From JAJDNS01 sp963578825 (lineage in GTDB: Bacteria > Acidobacteriota > Vicinamibacteria > Fen-336): a DNA stretch of 64,000 nt. The stretch covers positions 62,001 through 126,000 of the forward strand of contig CAUZDW010000004.1 of assembly GCA_963578825.1 (NCBI GenBank), read 5' to 3'. The notes under the pieces are model-generated. The model was given only the letters and a program-made list of their open reading frames with translations. It searched no databases and was not told the DNA's origin. Positions 53,332-61,651 of this stretch are shown here, in pieces (positions within the stretch are counted from its first letter, which is position 1; every line of letters starts with the position of its first letter). A program made the position numbers and the translations under genes.

Positions 53332-53589
53332 GGAACGGCCCTCCTTGCCGTGGGGAGCCCCCGTCAGCGACAAGAGCTCGCTGCAGTAGTCCAGGTACCG
53401 CGAGAGGGCGAAAGCCCGGCGACGCTTCACGCGGGTCTCGAGGGTGACGAGGAAGAAGATGGCGGCGCCGATCAGGCCACCGAGGATCAATCCCACGAGC
53501 GCGACCACGCCAATGCGGAGCAGGTAGATGGTCGCGGTGATCTTGCCGGCGTCGAGGCTGCGAAAGTTCTTGAGCGGGGCCTCACTCAT
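53332..53589 (-). CDS. Small membrane protein, open without stop into the sulfatase gene
   Basis: Starting ATG 53589 (overlapping the ROK stop as ATGA) is a sequence with two close hydrophobic stretches (ATIYLLRIGVVALVGLILGG and LIGAAIFFLVTL) and a basic tail (RVKRRRAFALSRYLDYC). No stop occurs before the sulfatase ATG, 86 codons later, so the frames are continuous. Since the sulfatase has its own SD and signal peptide, the stop of this small gene was probably lost by a small indel. Function unknown. Confidence 0.5.
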
Positions 53590-54503
53590 CGGGCCCCTCC
53601 CGTCTCGTCGGGCCCCCAGAGCCAGGCCGCCCCGCGCACCCCGCTCGAGTCGCCGTGCACGGGTGGACGGAGCGCGGTGTCGACGCGGTCCGAAAACGCC
53701 CACTCCTGCCACAGCCTGGGGACCGTCTCGTAGAGCCTCGAGATCCGTGACATTCCTCCACCCAGGACCACGACGTCGGGGTCGAGGATGTTGAGCACGA
53801 CCGCCAGGGCACGGGCCATGCGATCCTCGTAACGCCCAAGAGCCGCGTCGGCCTTCGCCTCGCCCCCCTCCGCCCGGGTCACGATCTCCGGGCCGTCGAC
53901 CTCGTCTCCGGTCTCCTCGCAATAGTCCCGTGCCAGCCCCGGGCCGGAGAGAAAGGTCTCGACGCAACCCGTCTTGCCGCAGTAGCACGACGGCCCCGGC
54001 CATTCTCCATCTCGCGGCCACGGGAGGGGGTTGTGACCCCACTCCCCGCCGATGGCGTTGTGTCCGGAGAGGGCCCGGCGGTCCACGACGACGCCACCCC
54101 CGGTACCCGTACCCACGATGACGCCGAAGACGATGTGCGCGCCGGCCGCGGCGCCGTCCACTGCCTCGGAGAGGGCGAAACAGTTCGCGTCGTTGGCGAA
54201 GCGCACCGGCCGTCCGAGCAGAGTCGACAGATCCCGGTCGAAGGCGCGGTCGATCATCCAGGTCGAGTTGGCATTCTTGACCAGGCCGGTGGCGGGAGAG
54301 AGAGAGCCCGGCATGCCGATCCCCACCGAGCCTCGCTCGCCCGTCTCTGTCTCGATGGCGTCGACGAGGCTGGCGATCCCCTGGAGCGTGGCGTCGTAGT
54401 CGTCACGTGGGGTGGGCACGCGCTGGCGGGCGAGGACCTTGCCGTCATCGTCCAGGCCGATCGCCTCGATCTTCGTGCCGCCCAGGTCCACGCCGATGCG
54501 CAT
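53586..54503 (-). CDS. ROK family sugar kinase (fructokinase/N-acetylglucosamine-kinase-like)
   Basis: A 305-residue enzyme: IGVDLGGTKIEAIGLDDDG (phosphate binding), FANDANCFALSEAVDGA with the catalytic Asp, GVIVGTGTGGGVVVD, GEWGHNPLPWP and the zinc site CYCGKTGCVETFLSGPG. C-terminal DVVVLGGGMS. It phosphorylates a hexose or aminosugar. Divergent from the DUF1080 gene over 105 nt. Confidence 0.94.
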   Translation of the reverse strand: MRIGVDLGGTKIEAIGLDDDGKVLARQRVPTPRDDYDATLQGIASLVDAIETETGERGSVGIGMPGSLSPATGLVKNANSTWMIDRAFDRDLSTLLGRPVRFANDANCFALSEAVDGAAAGAHIVFGVIVGTGTGGGVVVDRRALSGHNAIGGEWGHNPLPWPRDGEWPGPSCYCGKTGCVETFLSGPGLARDYCEETGDEVDGPEIVTRAEGGEAKADAALGRYEDRMARALAVVLNILDPDVVVLGGGMSRISRLYETVPRLWQEWAFSDRVDTALRPPVHGDSSGVRGAAWLWGPDETGGAR

Positions 54504-54608
54504 GCAGGGGATCGTCTCCGCTCCTCAGGACCCGTGCAAGACTGCGTCACTCCGTGCCGTGCGGGTGGCGCTCTGGTAGGATCCACCGAGTCCAACGAGG
54601 TGCAAACG

Positions 54609-55238
54609 ATGATAACTTCTTTTTTCCGTACGTTCTGTCTCCCATCGCTTCTCTTGATCGGGTTGGTGGCGGTCGATGCTCGAGCTGCCGGAGAGGACTG
54701 GATCTCGCTGTTCGATGGAAAGACCATGGACGGGTGGGAGAAGGTCGGCAACTCGGAAAGCGTGTGGGAGGTCGAGGACGGCGCACTGTGTGGCTCGGGG
54801 GCCGCGTCGATGCTGGTCTCCACGAAAGGACCCTACAAGAACTTTCGCTATCGGGCCGAGGTCAAGATCAACGACGGTGGGAACTCCGGTCTGTACTTCC
54901 GTACGACTCGCAAGCCGGGATTCGCCGACGGCTACGAAGCTCAGATCGATAGCACGCACCGCGATCCGATCCGGACCGGATCTCTCTATGGAATGTGCCA
55001 CGTCTACGAGAGACTCGTCGAGCCGGGCACCTGGTTCGAATACGAGATCGAAGTGCGCGATGACGTTTGGCGCCGCCGGAAGGTCACGCGGATCAAGGTC
55101 ACCGTCGACGGTAACGAGCTCTATGAGTATCTCGACTTTGCTCTGACGTTCGAGAAAGGGCACTTTGCCTACCAACAGCACGACCCCGGGAGCAAGGTCT
55201 GCATTCGAAGAGTCGAAGTCCTGCCGTTGGACGAGTGA
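54609..55238 (+). CDS. DUF1080 (3-keto-disaccharide hydrolase) family exported protein
   Basis: A 209-residue protein with a signal peptide (FFRTFCLPSLLLIGLVAVDARA) and one DUF1080 jelly-roll: WISLFDGKTMDGWEKVG, NFRYRAEVKINDGGNSGLYFRT, GYEAQIDSTHRDPIRTGSLYG, WFEYEIEVRDDVW and a closing GHFAYQQHDPGSKVCIRRVEV. Members include 3-keto-glucoside hydrolases. It starts the plus-strand run of sugar genes. Confidence 0.9.
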   Translation: MITSFFRTFCLPSLLLIGLVAVDARAAGEDWISLFDGKTMDGWEKVGNSESVWEVEDGALCGSGAASMLVSTKGPYKNFRYRAEVKINDGGNSGLYFRTTRKPGFADGYEAQIDSTHRDPIRTGSLYGMCHVYERLVEPGTWFEYEIEVRDDVWRRRKVTRIKVTVDGNELYEYLDFALTFEKGHFAYQQHDPGSKVCIRRVEVLPLDE

Positions 55239-55289
55239 GTGACTTGATTCGCCTGGCTTCACATGGAGACGAGAGGGGGCCTTCTCACG

Positions 55290-56630
55290 ATGGTCGGATT
55301 CACCCGAGCCCACATCCGGGGTTTCGCGGTTCTCTTCCTGGCGACAGCCGGCTCGCAGGCGCTGTCCGAGGAGCACGTCCACCACGTCCAGGGATCCTAC
55401 GAGACCGCTGCTCACGACGCGACACCCTCGCCCATTCCCGATCGGATCGTTCTGACGTGGCAGACCGACCCCGCCACGTCTCAAGCCGTCACCTGGCGAA
55501 CCGACACGACCGTGGCCCACGGGATCGTCGAGATCGCTCCGGCCGACGCCTCTCCCCGATTCATGCTCGACGCCGAGGCTCTTGCCGCCGAGACCGAGCG
55601 CGTTGAAACCGACAGTGGGCCGGCCCACTTCCACTCCGCTAACGCACAGGGGCTCAGGCCGGGGGCTCGATACGCCTATCGTGTCGGGTTCGGGGAGTTG
55701 TGGAGCGAGTGGTTTCATTTCCGCACCGCGAGCGACAGGCCCGAACCCTTCTCCTTCATCTATTTCGGCGACGCCCAGAACAACCTCCTCTCCCTCTGGT
55801 CCCGCACCATCCGCTCGGCCTACTCGGATGCGCCCGGGGCCGCCTTCATGATCCACGCGGGCGACCTGACCAACCGCGCCAACCGGGACACGGAGTGGGG
55901 CGAGTGGTTCGAGGCGGGCGACTGGATTCAAGCGATGGTGCCCAGCATCCCCACACCCGGAAACCACGAGTACCCGAAGGACGAGAATGGGCAGAGGCGC
56001 CTGTCGAGTCTCTGGAGACCCCATTTCAGCCTGGCGGCCGGGGACATCGAGGGCCTGGAAGAGACGGTCTACTTCGTGGACTACCAGGGCGTACGGATCA
56101 TCTCCCTGAACTCCAACGAGAGACTGGGCGAGCAGGCCGAGTGGCTCGACCGCACCCTGGGGTCCAGTCCTCATCGATGGAGCGTCGTCACCTTTCACCA
56201 TCCCGTCTTCTCCACCGCCAAGGGCCGCGACAACGACACCCTTCGTGGCCTGTGGAAGCCCATCTTCGACCGCCATGGCGTCGATCTCGTCCTCACGGGC
56301 CACGATCACACCTACGGTCGTGGCCGCAACCTGCCCGTGGGGATGACCGAGGTGGAGGCCGGCACGGGGACCGTCTACGTGGTCTCGGTCAGCGGGCCCA
56401 AGATGTACGTCCTGGACGACGAGCCCTGGTGGGACAGGGCTGCGGAGAATACGCAGCTCTACCAGATCATCTCGATCGACGGCGGCACGCTTCGATACGA
56501 AGCGCGAACGGCCGTCGGCGAGCTCTACGACGCCTTCGAGCTCGCCAAGCGCGACGGGCTCCCCAACCGATTGATCGACAGGCCGCCCCGCGAGCGACGG
56601 CATGACAACACCATCGGAGGCAGGGAGTAA
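55290..56630 (+). CDS. Purple acid phosphatase-like metallophosphoesterase
   Basis: A 446-residue exported protein from ATG 55290 (ATG 55263 also possible) with a signal (IRGFAVLFLATAGSQALS). The N-terminal FN3-like domain (IVLTWQTDPATSQAVTWRTD) and catalytic domain fit PAPs: FIYFGDAQNN, HAGDLTNRANRD, PTPGNHEYPK, FHHPVFST and LTGHDHTYGRG hold the metal ligands. It releases phosphate from esters outside the cell. Same strand as the sugar genes but with a 52-nt gap from DUF1080 and 92 nt to the dehydrogenase gene. Confidence 0.92.
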   Translation: MVGFTRAHIRGFAVLFLATAGSQALSEEHVHHVQGSYETAAHDATPSPIPDRIVLTWQTDPATSQAVTWRTDTTVAHGIVEIAPADASPRFMLDAEALAAETERVETDSGPAHFHSANAQGLRPGARYAYRVGFGELWSEWFHFRTASDRPEPFSFIYFGDAQNNLLSLWSRTIRSAYSDAPGAAFMIHAGDLTNRANRDTEWGEWFEAGDWIQAMVPSIPTPGNHEYPKDENGQRRLSSLWRPHFSLAAGDIEGLEETVYFVDYQGVRIISLNSNERLGEQAEWLDRTLGSSPHRWSVVTFHHPVFSTAKGRDNDTLRGLWKPIFDRHGVDLVLTGHDHTYGRGRNLPVGMTEVEAGTGTVYVVSVSGPKMYVLDDEPWWDRAAENTQLYQIISIDGGTLRYEARTAVGELYDAFELAKRDGLPNRLIDRPPRERRHDNTIGGRE

Positions 56631-56721
56631 GGCCTGTCGACCAGGCGGTTGATATACCATCTGGGACGTCGTCCCGGGCGCTTGGCTCGAGGACACAGCC
56701 GATCTCCCACGGAGGCCTGAA

Positions 56722-57762
56722 TTGGGCGAGCCTGCCGTAGTCAACTATGGCCCGGACCCCGGTGCGGTCGAGCTGCGAGATGTCGCTGTCCCCTCACACG
56801 AGGAAGAAGAGGTCCTTCTGGACGTGGGGGCGGTGAGCGTGTGCGGGAGCGACGTCCACCAGTGGCAGGCGCTCCACAGCTGGCCGGTGCGCCACCCCGT
56901 GGTGCTGGGCCACGAGTTCTGCGGGACCGTTCGGGAGGTGGGCCGGCGAGTGAAGGGCTTCTCTCCCGGAGACCGGGTGGCCTGCGAGACCCACGCGATC
57001 GTCGACCCCGACGGCCCCCTGGCCCGGGCCGGTCTCTACCAGCTCGACCCCGGTCGACGAGGGTACGGCGCCACCGTCGACGGCGCGATGCGCCCGACGA
57101 TGCCGGTTCCGGCTCGCATCCTCCACCACCTGCCCGACCACCTCTCAACCGAGCACGCCGCGCTGACCGAGCCCTGCTGCGTTGCCTACAGCGCGGTGGC
57201 CGTCAACAGCGACGTCAAGCCCGGGGACCGTATCGTCGTCCTGGGGCCCGGGCCGATCGGGATCCTGTGCGCGGCCCTGGCCCGCCTTCGGGGGGCCGAG
57301 GTGGCGCTGGCCGGCCTCGAGGAGGATGCGCGCCGCCTCGAGGTGGCCTCCGCGTACGGCTGCCAGCGTTTCACCAGTGGGAGCGAGCCGCTGCACGCCT
57401 GGGCGCGCGAGCGGGACGGGGCCGGGGTCGACGGGGTGGTCGACGCCTCGGGTCATTCGGCGGCGCTGGCTGACGCGATGGAGCTCGTTCGACCCGCCGG
57501 CTTCATCACCAAGGTGGGCTGGGGCTCCCAGCCCCTGGGCTTCTCCCTCGACCCCATCGTCCAGAAGGCGGTTCGCTTGCAGGGAAGCTTCAGCCACAAC
57601 TGGCCGGTCTGGGAGCGGGTGATCGCGCTCCTCGGCTCGGGCGCCCTCGACGTGGCTCCGCTCATCGGAGGCGTCTGGCCGCTTCGGCAGTGGCACGAGG
57701 CCTTCGAGCAGATGGAGAGCGGCGCCATCGTGAAGGCCGTGCTGACCGCAGAGGAGAAATGA
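56722..57762 (+). CDS. Zinc-type alcohol dehydrogenase (sugar/threonine dehydrogenase-like) without structural zinc lobe
   Basis: A 346-residue MDR enzyme from TTG 56722. Catalytic zinc and proton relay: VCGSDVHQW (Cys), VLGHEFCGTVREVG (His-Glu). Rossmann fold: VLGPGPIGILCAALARL. Normal members carry CxxCxxCx7C for structural zinc; here the segment reads VDPDGPLARAGLYQLDP, with D, G, A and D at those places. It is still in frame, so this looks natural. ATGA overlap with the next gene. Likely oxidises a sugar acid or polyol in the catabolic run. Confidence 0.88.
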   Translation: MGEPAVVNYGPDPGAVELRDVAVPSHEEEEVLLDVGAVSVCGSDVHQWQALHSWPVRHPVVLGHEFCGTVREVGRRVKGFSPGDRVACETHAIVDPDGPLARAGLYQLDPGRRGYGATVDGAMRPTMPVPARILHHLPDHLSTEHAALTEPCCVAYSAVAVNSDVKPGDRIVVLGPGPIGILCAALARLRGAEVALAGLEEDARRLEVASAYGCQRFTSGSEPLHAWARERDGAGVDGVVDASGHSAALADAMELVRPAGFITKVGWGSQPLGFSLDPIVQKAVRLQGSFSHNWPVWERVIALLGSGALDVAPLIGGVWPLRQWHEAFEQMESGAIVKAVLTAEEK

Positions 57763-58454
57763 GAACCGTGTCCGACAGCGTCACCACCCAGGTCTCCCTC
57801 GACCTCACCACGATCGCCGAAGCCCTGCAGACGGCCCGCGGCGCACGCCGGGCGGGCATCGACTGGCTGGAGGCGGGAACGCCTCTCATCCTCGGCGAGG
57901 GCCTCCACGCCGTGCGGGCGCTCCGGAAGGAGTTTGCCCACGTCCCCATCGTGGCCGACCTCAAGACCATGGACGGTGCGGGACTGGAGGCCGAGATGAT
58001 GCTCGGAGCCGGCGCGACCCACGTCGTCATCATGAGCCGGGCCCACTGGGCGTCGGTGAAGGAGATGGTGAAGGTGGCCCATGGGATGGGTGGCGCGGTG
58101 ATGGCGGACGTCCTGGGCGCCGAGGACAAGGCCGGTGACGCGAAGGCCATGCAGGACCTGGGTGTGGACTGGATCATCGTGCACACCGGCTTCGACGAGC
58201 GGCGATACGTCTCCGGGGTCTCGCCCCTCGACGACATCGATGCCGTGGTCGCCGCGGTCGATCTTCCGGTACAGGCGGTCGGGGGATTGTCGATCGACCA
58301 GGCGCTCGAGACCGTCCGCCGCGGGGCCCGTTCGGTCGTGATCGGGGCCCCCCTCGCCATCCAGGCCGATCGCTTCGCCACCGGGGACGAGTTCGAAGAG
58401 ATCCTGCGCGACGTCGTGACACGAGTCCACGCGCTCGAGGAGTCCACGTCATGA
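57759..58454 (+). CDS. OMPDC-family enzyme (HUMPS/KGPDC-like)
   Basis: A 231-residue TIM barrel: VSLDLTTIAEAL at the start, the metal and proton-transfer motif VADLKTMDG (DxKxxD), VVIMSRAHWASVKEMV, VDWIIVHTGFDER and QAVGGLSIDQALETV (phosphate binding), GARSVVIGAPL. This layout is seen in 3-hexulose-6-phosphate synthases and 3-keto-L-gulonate-6-phosphate decarboxylases. Given the dehydrogenases and isomerase next to it, a decarboxylase or aldolase in sugar-acid breakdown is the best guess. Coupled on both sides by 4-nt overlaps. Confidence 0.85.
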   Translation: MRTVSDSVTTQVSLDLTTIAEALQTARGARRAGIDWLEAGTPLILGEGLHAVRALRKEFAHVPIVADLKTMDGAGLEAEMMLGAGATHVVIMSRAHWASVKEMVKVAHGMGGAVMADVLGAEDKAGDAKAMQDLGVDWIIVHTGFDERRYVSGVSPLDDIDAVVAAVDLPVQAVGGLSIDQALETVRRGARSVVIGAPLAIQADRFATGDEFEEILRDVVTRVHALEESTS

Positions 58455-59227
58455 GGCTGAAGGACAAGGTCGTCATCGTCACGGGCAGCAGCAGCGGCAT
58501 TGGAGAGGCCATCGCCCGGCGCTGCGTGGCCGAAGGGGCCAGCGTCCTGGTCCACGGGCTCGAGCGGGACCTGGGAGAGAAAGTGGCGAGCTCTCTGGGG
58601 AAAGCGGCCGCTCTCCATGTCGACGACCTCGAGGACCCGGAGGCGGCGCCTCGGGTCATCCAGGCCGCGGTCGAGGCCTTCGGTCGGGTCGATGCCCTCG
58701 TCAACAACGCCGGACGCGTCCAGCGTGGAACGATCGAGACCACGGACGCCGCGGCGTTCGACGAGGTCATCGCGGTCAACACCCGGGCCCCACTCCTCCT
58801 GATACGCGCGGCTCTGGCGGAGCTCGAGCGCACGAAGGGTGCGGTACTCAACATCGGCAGCGTGAACGCGTACTGCGGCGAGCAGACGTTCGTCGCGTAC
58901 AGCGCCAGCAAGGGCGCCCTCATGACCCTGACCCGCAACCTTGGGGACACCTTGCACCGGGAGCGGGGCATCCGGGTCAACCAGATCAACCCCGACTGGG
59001 TGCTCACCGAAGGCGAGAAGGTCGTCCAGGAGCGCCACGGCCAGCCCGCCGACTGGTACGAGAGGGTCCCGAAGGAGTTCGCCCCGGCCGGCCGTCTCAT
59101 CCTCCCGGAGGAGATCGCCGCGGCTGCCGTGTACTGGATCGGGGACGAGAGCCGGCCCTTCAGTGGCAGCGTGGTGGAGTTGGGCCAGTTCCCCCTCGTC
59201 GGTCGCAATCTCTCGAGGACCCCCTGA
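58451..59227 (+). CDS. Short-chain dehydrogenase/reductase
   Basis: A 258-residue SDR: VIVTGSSSGIGEAIARRCV (cofactor), VNNAGRVQRG (NNAG), NIGSVNAYCGEQTFVAYSASKGAL (catalytic Ser, Tyr, Lys) and a C-terminal SRPFSGSVVELGQF. The cofactor may be NAD(H) (no Arg after the glycine motif). ATGA overlap with the upstream gene, and 1 nt separates it from the next ATG. Confidence 0.92.
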   Translation: MRLKDKVVIVTGSSSGIGEAIARRCVAEGASVLVHGLERDLGEKVASSLGKAAALHVDDLEDPEAAPRVIQAAVEAFGRVDALVNNAGRVQRGTIETTDAAAFDEVIAVNTRAPLLLIRAALAELERTKGAVLNIGSVNAYCGEQTFVAYSASKGALMTLTRNLGDTLHRERGIRVNQINPDWVLTEGEKVVQERHGQPADWYERVPKEFAPAGRLILPEEIAAAAVYWIGDESRPFSGSVVELGQFPLVGRNLSRTP

Positions 59228-59228
59228 C

Positions 59229-60116
59229 ATGCCCCGGCTCGCGGCGTTTCCCAAGGCCTGGATGCAGCCGCTCTGCGTCGACGGCTCGCTGTCCCTCGAG
59301 GCCTGGATCGAGATGGCGACCACCCTGGAGATCGACGGCCTGGAGTTCTACAGCGGCTTCCTCGATCTGCGCCAGTCCTCGGAGTGGGGGCGCCACCGGA
59401 AGCTGGCGGAGGATCGAGGGCTCAGCGTGCCGATGCTGTGCTGCTCTCCCGACTTCACCCATCCCGACGCCGAGCACCGGCGCCGGGAGGTCGAGAAGGA
59501 AAAGGTCTGGATCGAGATGGCCGCGGCGCTGGGTTGCAGCACCTGTCGCGTGCTCTCCGGCCAACGACGCCCCGAGGTGTCGCGGGACGAGGGGCTCGGC
59601 TACGCGTCCGGCTGTATCGAGGAGTGTCTGCCCAGTGCGGAGGCGGCCGGCATCACGCTGGTCATCGAGAACCACTACAAGGACGACTTCTGGCAGTACC
59701 CCGAGTTTGCCCAGGCCATGGACGTCTTCTGCGACCTGGTCGACAGGATCGACTCGCCCCACTTCGGGGTCAACTACGATCCGAGCAACACGCTCCTCGC
59801 CGGCGAGGATCCGCTCGAGCTCCTGCGCCGCGTGCGCCACCGGGTCGTGAGCATGCATGCCTCGGACCGGTTTCTCGCCGAGGGCACGATCGAGGACCTG
59901 CGCCGGGAGGAGACCTCGGTGGGCTATGCGCGCCGATTGAGCCACGGAGAGATCGGCAAGGGGCTCAACGACTACGACGCCATCTTCGCCGAGCTCAAGG
60001 AGGCGGGTTTCGACGGGTGGATCAGCATCGAGGACGGCGTCGACGGGATGGAGCAGATGAAACGCAGCGCCGACTTCCTGCGAAAGAAGATGCGGCGATT
60101 TTGGCCGGAACAGTGA
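59229..60116 (+). CDS. TIM-barrel sugar-phosphate isomerase/epimerase-like protein
   Basis: A 295-residue xylose-isomerase-like barrel: LAAFPKAWMQPLC, MATTLEIDGLEFYSGFL, LCCSPDFTHPD, LVIENHYKDDFWQYPEF with the metal Glu, HFGVNYDPSNTLLAGED with the Asp, VVSMHASDRF with the His, and DGWISIEDGVDGMEQM with the second Glu. All four metal ligands of this family appear to be present. Part of the catabolic operon, before the MFS transporter. Confidence 0.9.
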   Translation: MPRLAAFPKAWMQPLCVDGSLSLEAWIEMATTLEIDGLEFYSGFLDLRQSSEWGRHRKLAEDRGLSVPMLCCSPDFTHPDAEHRRREVEKEKVWIEMAAALGCSTCRVLSGQRRPEVSRDEGLGYASGCIEECLPSAEAAGITLVIENHYKDDFWQYPEFAQAMDVFCDLVDRIDSPHFGVNYDPSNTLLAGEDPLELLRRVRHRVVSMHASDRFLAEGTIEDLRREETSVGYARRLSHGEIGKGLNDYDAIFAELKEAGFDGWISIEDGVDGMEQMKRSADFLRKKMRRFWPEQ

Positions 60117-60126
60117 GGGGGCATAG

Positions 60127-61644
60127 ATGACCGAGGTATCGACGCGGCGGATCTTCCTGGCGAGCTTCATGACGCTCATAGCGGCGGGGGTGGGCTTCGC
60201 CGTGCGCGGCGGCATTCTCAGGGAGTGGGGCAACCAGTTCGGGTTCACCCAACTCGAGCTGGGTACGATCACCGGAGGAGGACTGGTCGGCTTCGGCCTG
60301 GTCATCCTCGCCGCCAGCCTGATCACCGACCACGTGGGCTACAAGGCCCTCCTGGTCCTGGCGTTCGTGTTGCACGTCCTCTCGGCGGTCGTCACCCTCG
60401 CCGCGACACCGACGTTCAACACCCTCGGGCAGGAGGCCACCTACTGGTGTCTCTACGTGGGCATGTTCATGTTCGCGGTGGCGAACGGCCTCTGTGAGGC
60501 GGTCATCAATCCGCTGACGGCGACGCTCTACCCGAAGCAGAAGACGCACTATCTCAACATCCTCCACGCGGGTTGGCCCGCGGGCCTCATCCTCGGCGGC
60601 CTCCTCGGCTATTTCAGCGTCGGGACGGTCCGGTGGGAGGTGCCGATGGCGCTCTTCCTCGTCCCCGTCGTCTTCTACGGCGTGATGATCCTGGGTGTGC
60701 GGTTCCCGATCTCCGAAGCGCGAGCCGCCGGTGTGGGCTACGGCCAGATGATCCGGCAGCTCGCCTCGCCCATCCTTCTCGTTCTGCTCCTCCTCCACGC
60801 TGGAGTGGGCTACGTCGAGCTGGGGACGGACAGCTGGATCACGAACATCACCAACTCGATCCTGACCGGCCAGGGCTTCCTGCTCTTCGTCTACGCATCG
60901 AGCATCATGTTCGTCTTGCGCTTCTTTGCCGGACCCATCGTCGAGCGGATCAACCCGCTGGGGCTGCTCTTCTGCAGCGCCGTCGTTGCTTCCGTTGGCC
61001 TCTTCATGCTCGGGTCGGTCGAATCGGCAATCCTCGTGTGGATCGCGGTCACGGTGTACGGGCTCGGGAAGACGTTCTTCTGGCCCACCATGCTGGGCGT
61101 CGTGGGCGAGCGGTTCCCCCGGGGGGGCGCCGTCACGATGGGCGCCATTGGCGGCATTGGCATGCTGAGCGCAGGGCTGCTCGGGGGGCCCGGCATCGGC
61201 TACAAGCAGGACTTCTACGCCTCCCGCTTCCTGCAGGAGGCGTCGACGCCGACGTACGAGCGCTATGCTGCGCAGACCGAAAGTCGGTTCGGTCCCTTCC
61301 CGAAGATCAAGGGACTGGATGGCGCCAAGGTGGGGGTGCTGCTGGAGCCCAACGGAGCGGCGGAGCTGGAGCGGGCGGTTCAGCTTCTCGAGAAGCAGGG
61401 TCGCTCGGTCTCCGCCATCACGAACCTCGCCGAGTGGTGGCAGTCGACGGGCCAGCCGAACGCCAGCGTCGACGAGAGTCCCGTCTCCGAGGCACGCATC
61501 TTCGGCGGCCGCATGGCGCTCAAATGGACCGCGGTGGTGCCCGCGCTTCTCGCCGTGGGCTACCTGATCCTCCTGCTCTACTTCCGCGCCCGGGGTGGCT
61601 ATCGGCAGGTGGAGCTCAGCGAGGGTGGGGACTCCTCACAGTGA
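60127..61644 (+). CDS. Major facilitator superfamily sugar transporter-like protein
   Basis: A 505-residue protein with 12 predicted helices: N-terminal half to about residue 200 (FLASFMTLIAAGVGFAVRGGI), second half from 215 (PILLVLLLLHAGVGYVELG). An unusual soluble loop of about 125 residues (residues 355-480, YASRFLQEASTPTYERYAAQT) separates the last two helices. Motif A is weak (LITDHVGYKALLV). It follows the isomerase by 10 nt, so it probably imports the substrate of the catabolic enzymes. The FucP or sugar-MFS group is the closest style. Confidence 0.88.
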   Translation: MTEVSTRRIFLASFMTLIAAGVGFAVRGGILREWGNQFGFTQLELGTITGGGLVGFGLVILAASLITDHVGYKALLVLAFVLHVLSAVVTLAATPTFNTLGQEATYWCLYVGMFMFAVANGLCEAVINPLTATLYPKQKTHYLNILHAGWPAGLILGGLLGYFSVGTVRWEVPMALFLVPVVFYGVMILGVRFPISEARAAGVGYGQMIRQLASPILLVLLLLHAGVGYVELGTDSWITNITNSILTGQGFLLFVYASSIMFVLRFFAGPIVERINPLGLLFCSAVVASVGLFMLGSVESAILVWIAVTVYGLGKTFFWPTMLGVVGERFPRGGAVTMGAIGGIGMLSAGLLGGPGIGYKQDFYASRFLQEASTPTYERYAAQTESRFGPFPKIKGLDGAKVGVLLEPNGAAELERAVQLLEKQGRSVSAITNLAEWWQSTGQPNASVDESPVSEARIFGGRMALKWTAVVPALLAVGYLILLLYFRARGGYRQVELSEGGDSSQ

Positions 61645-61651
61645 CGGCGGC

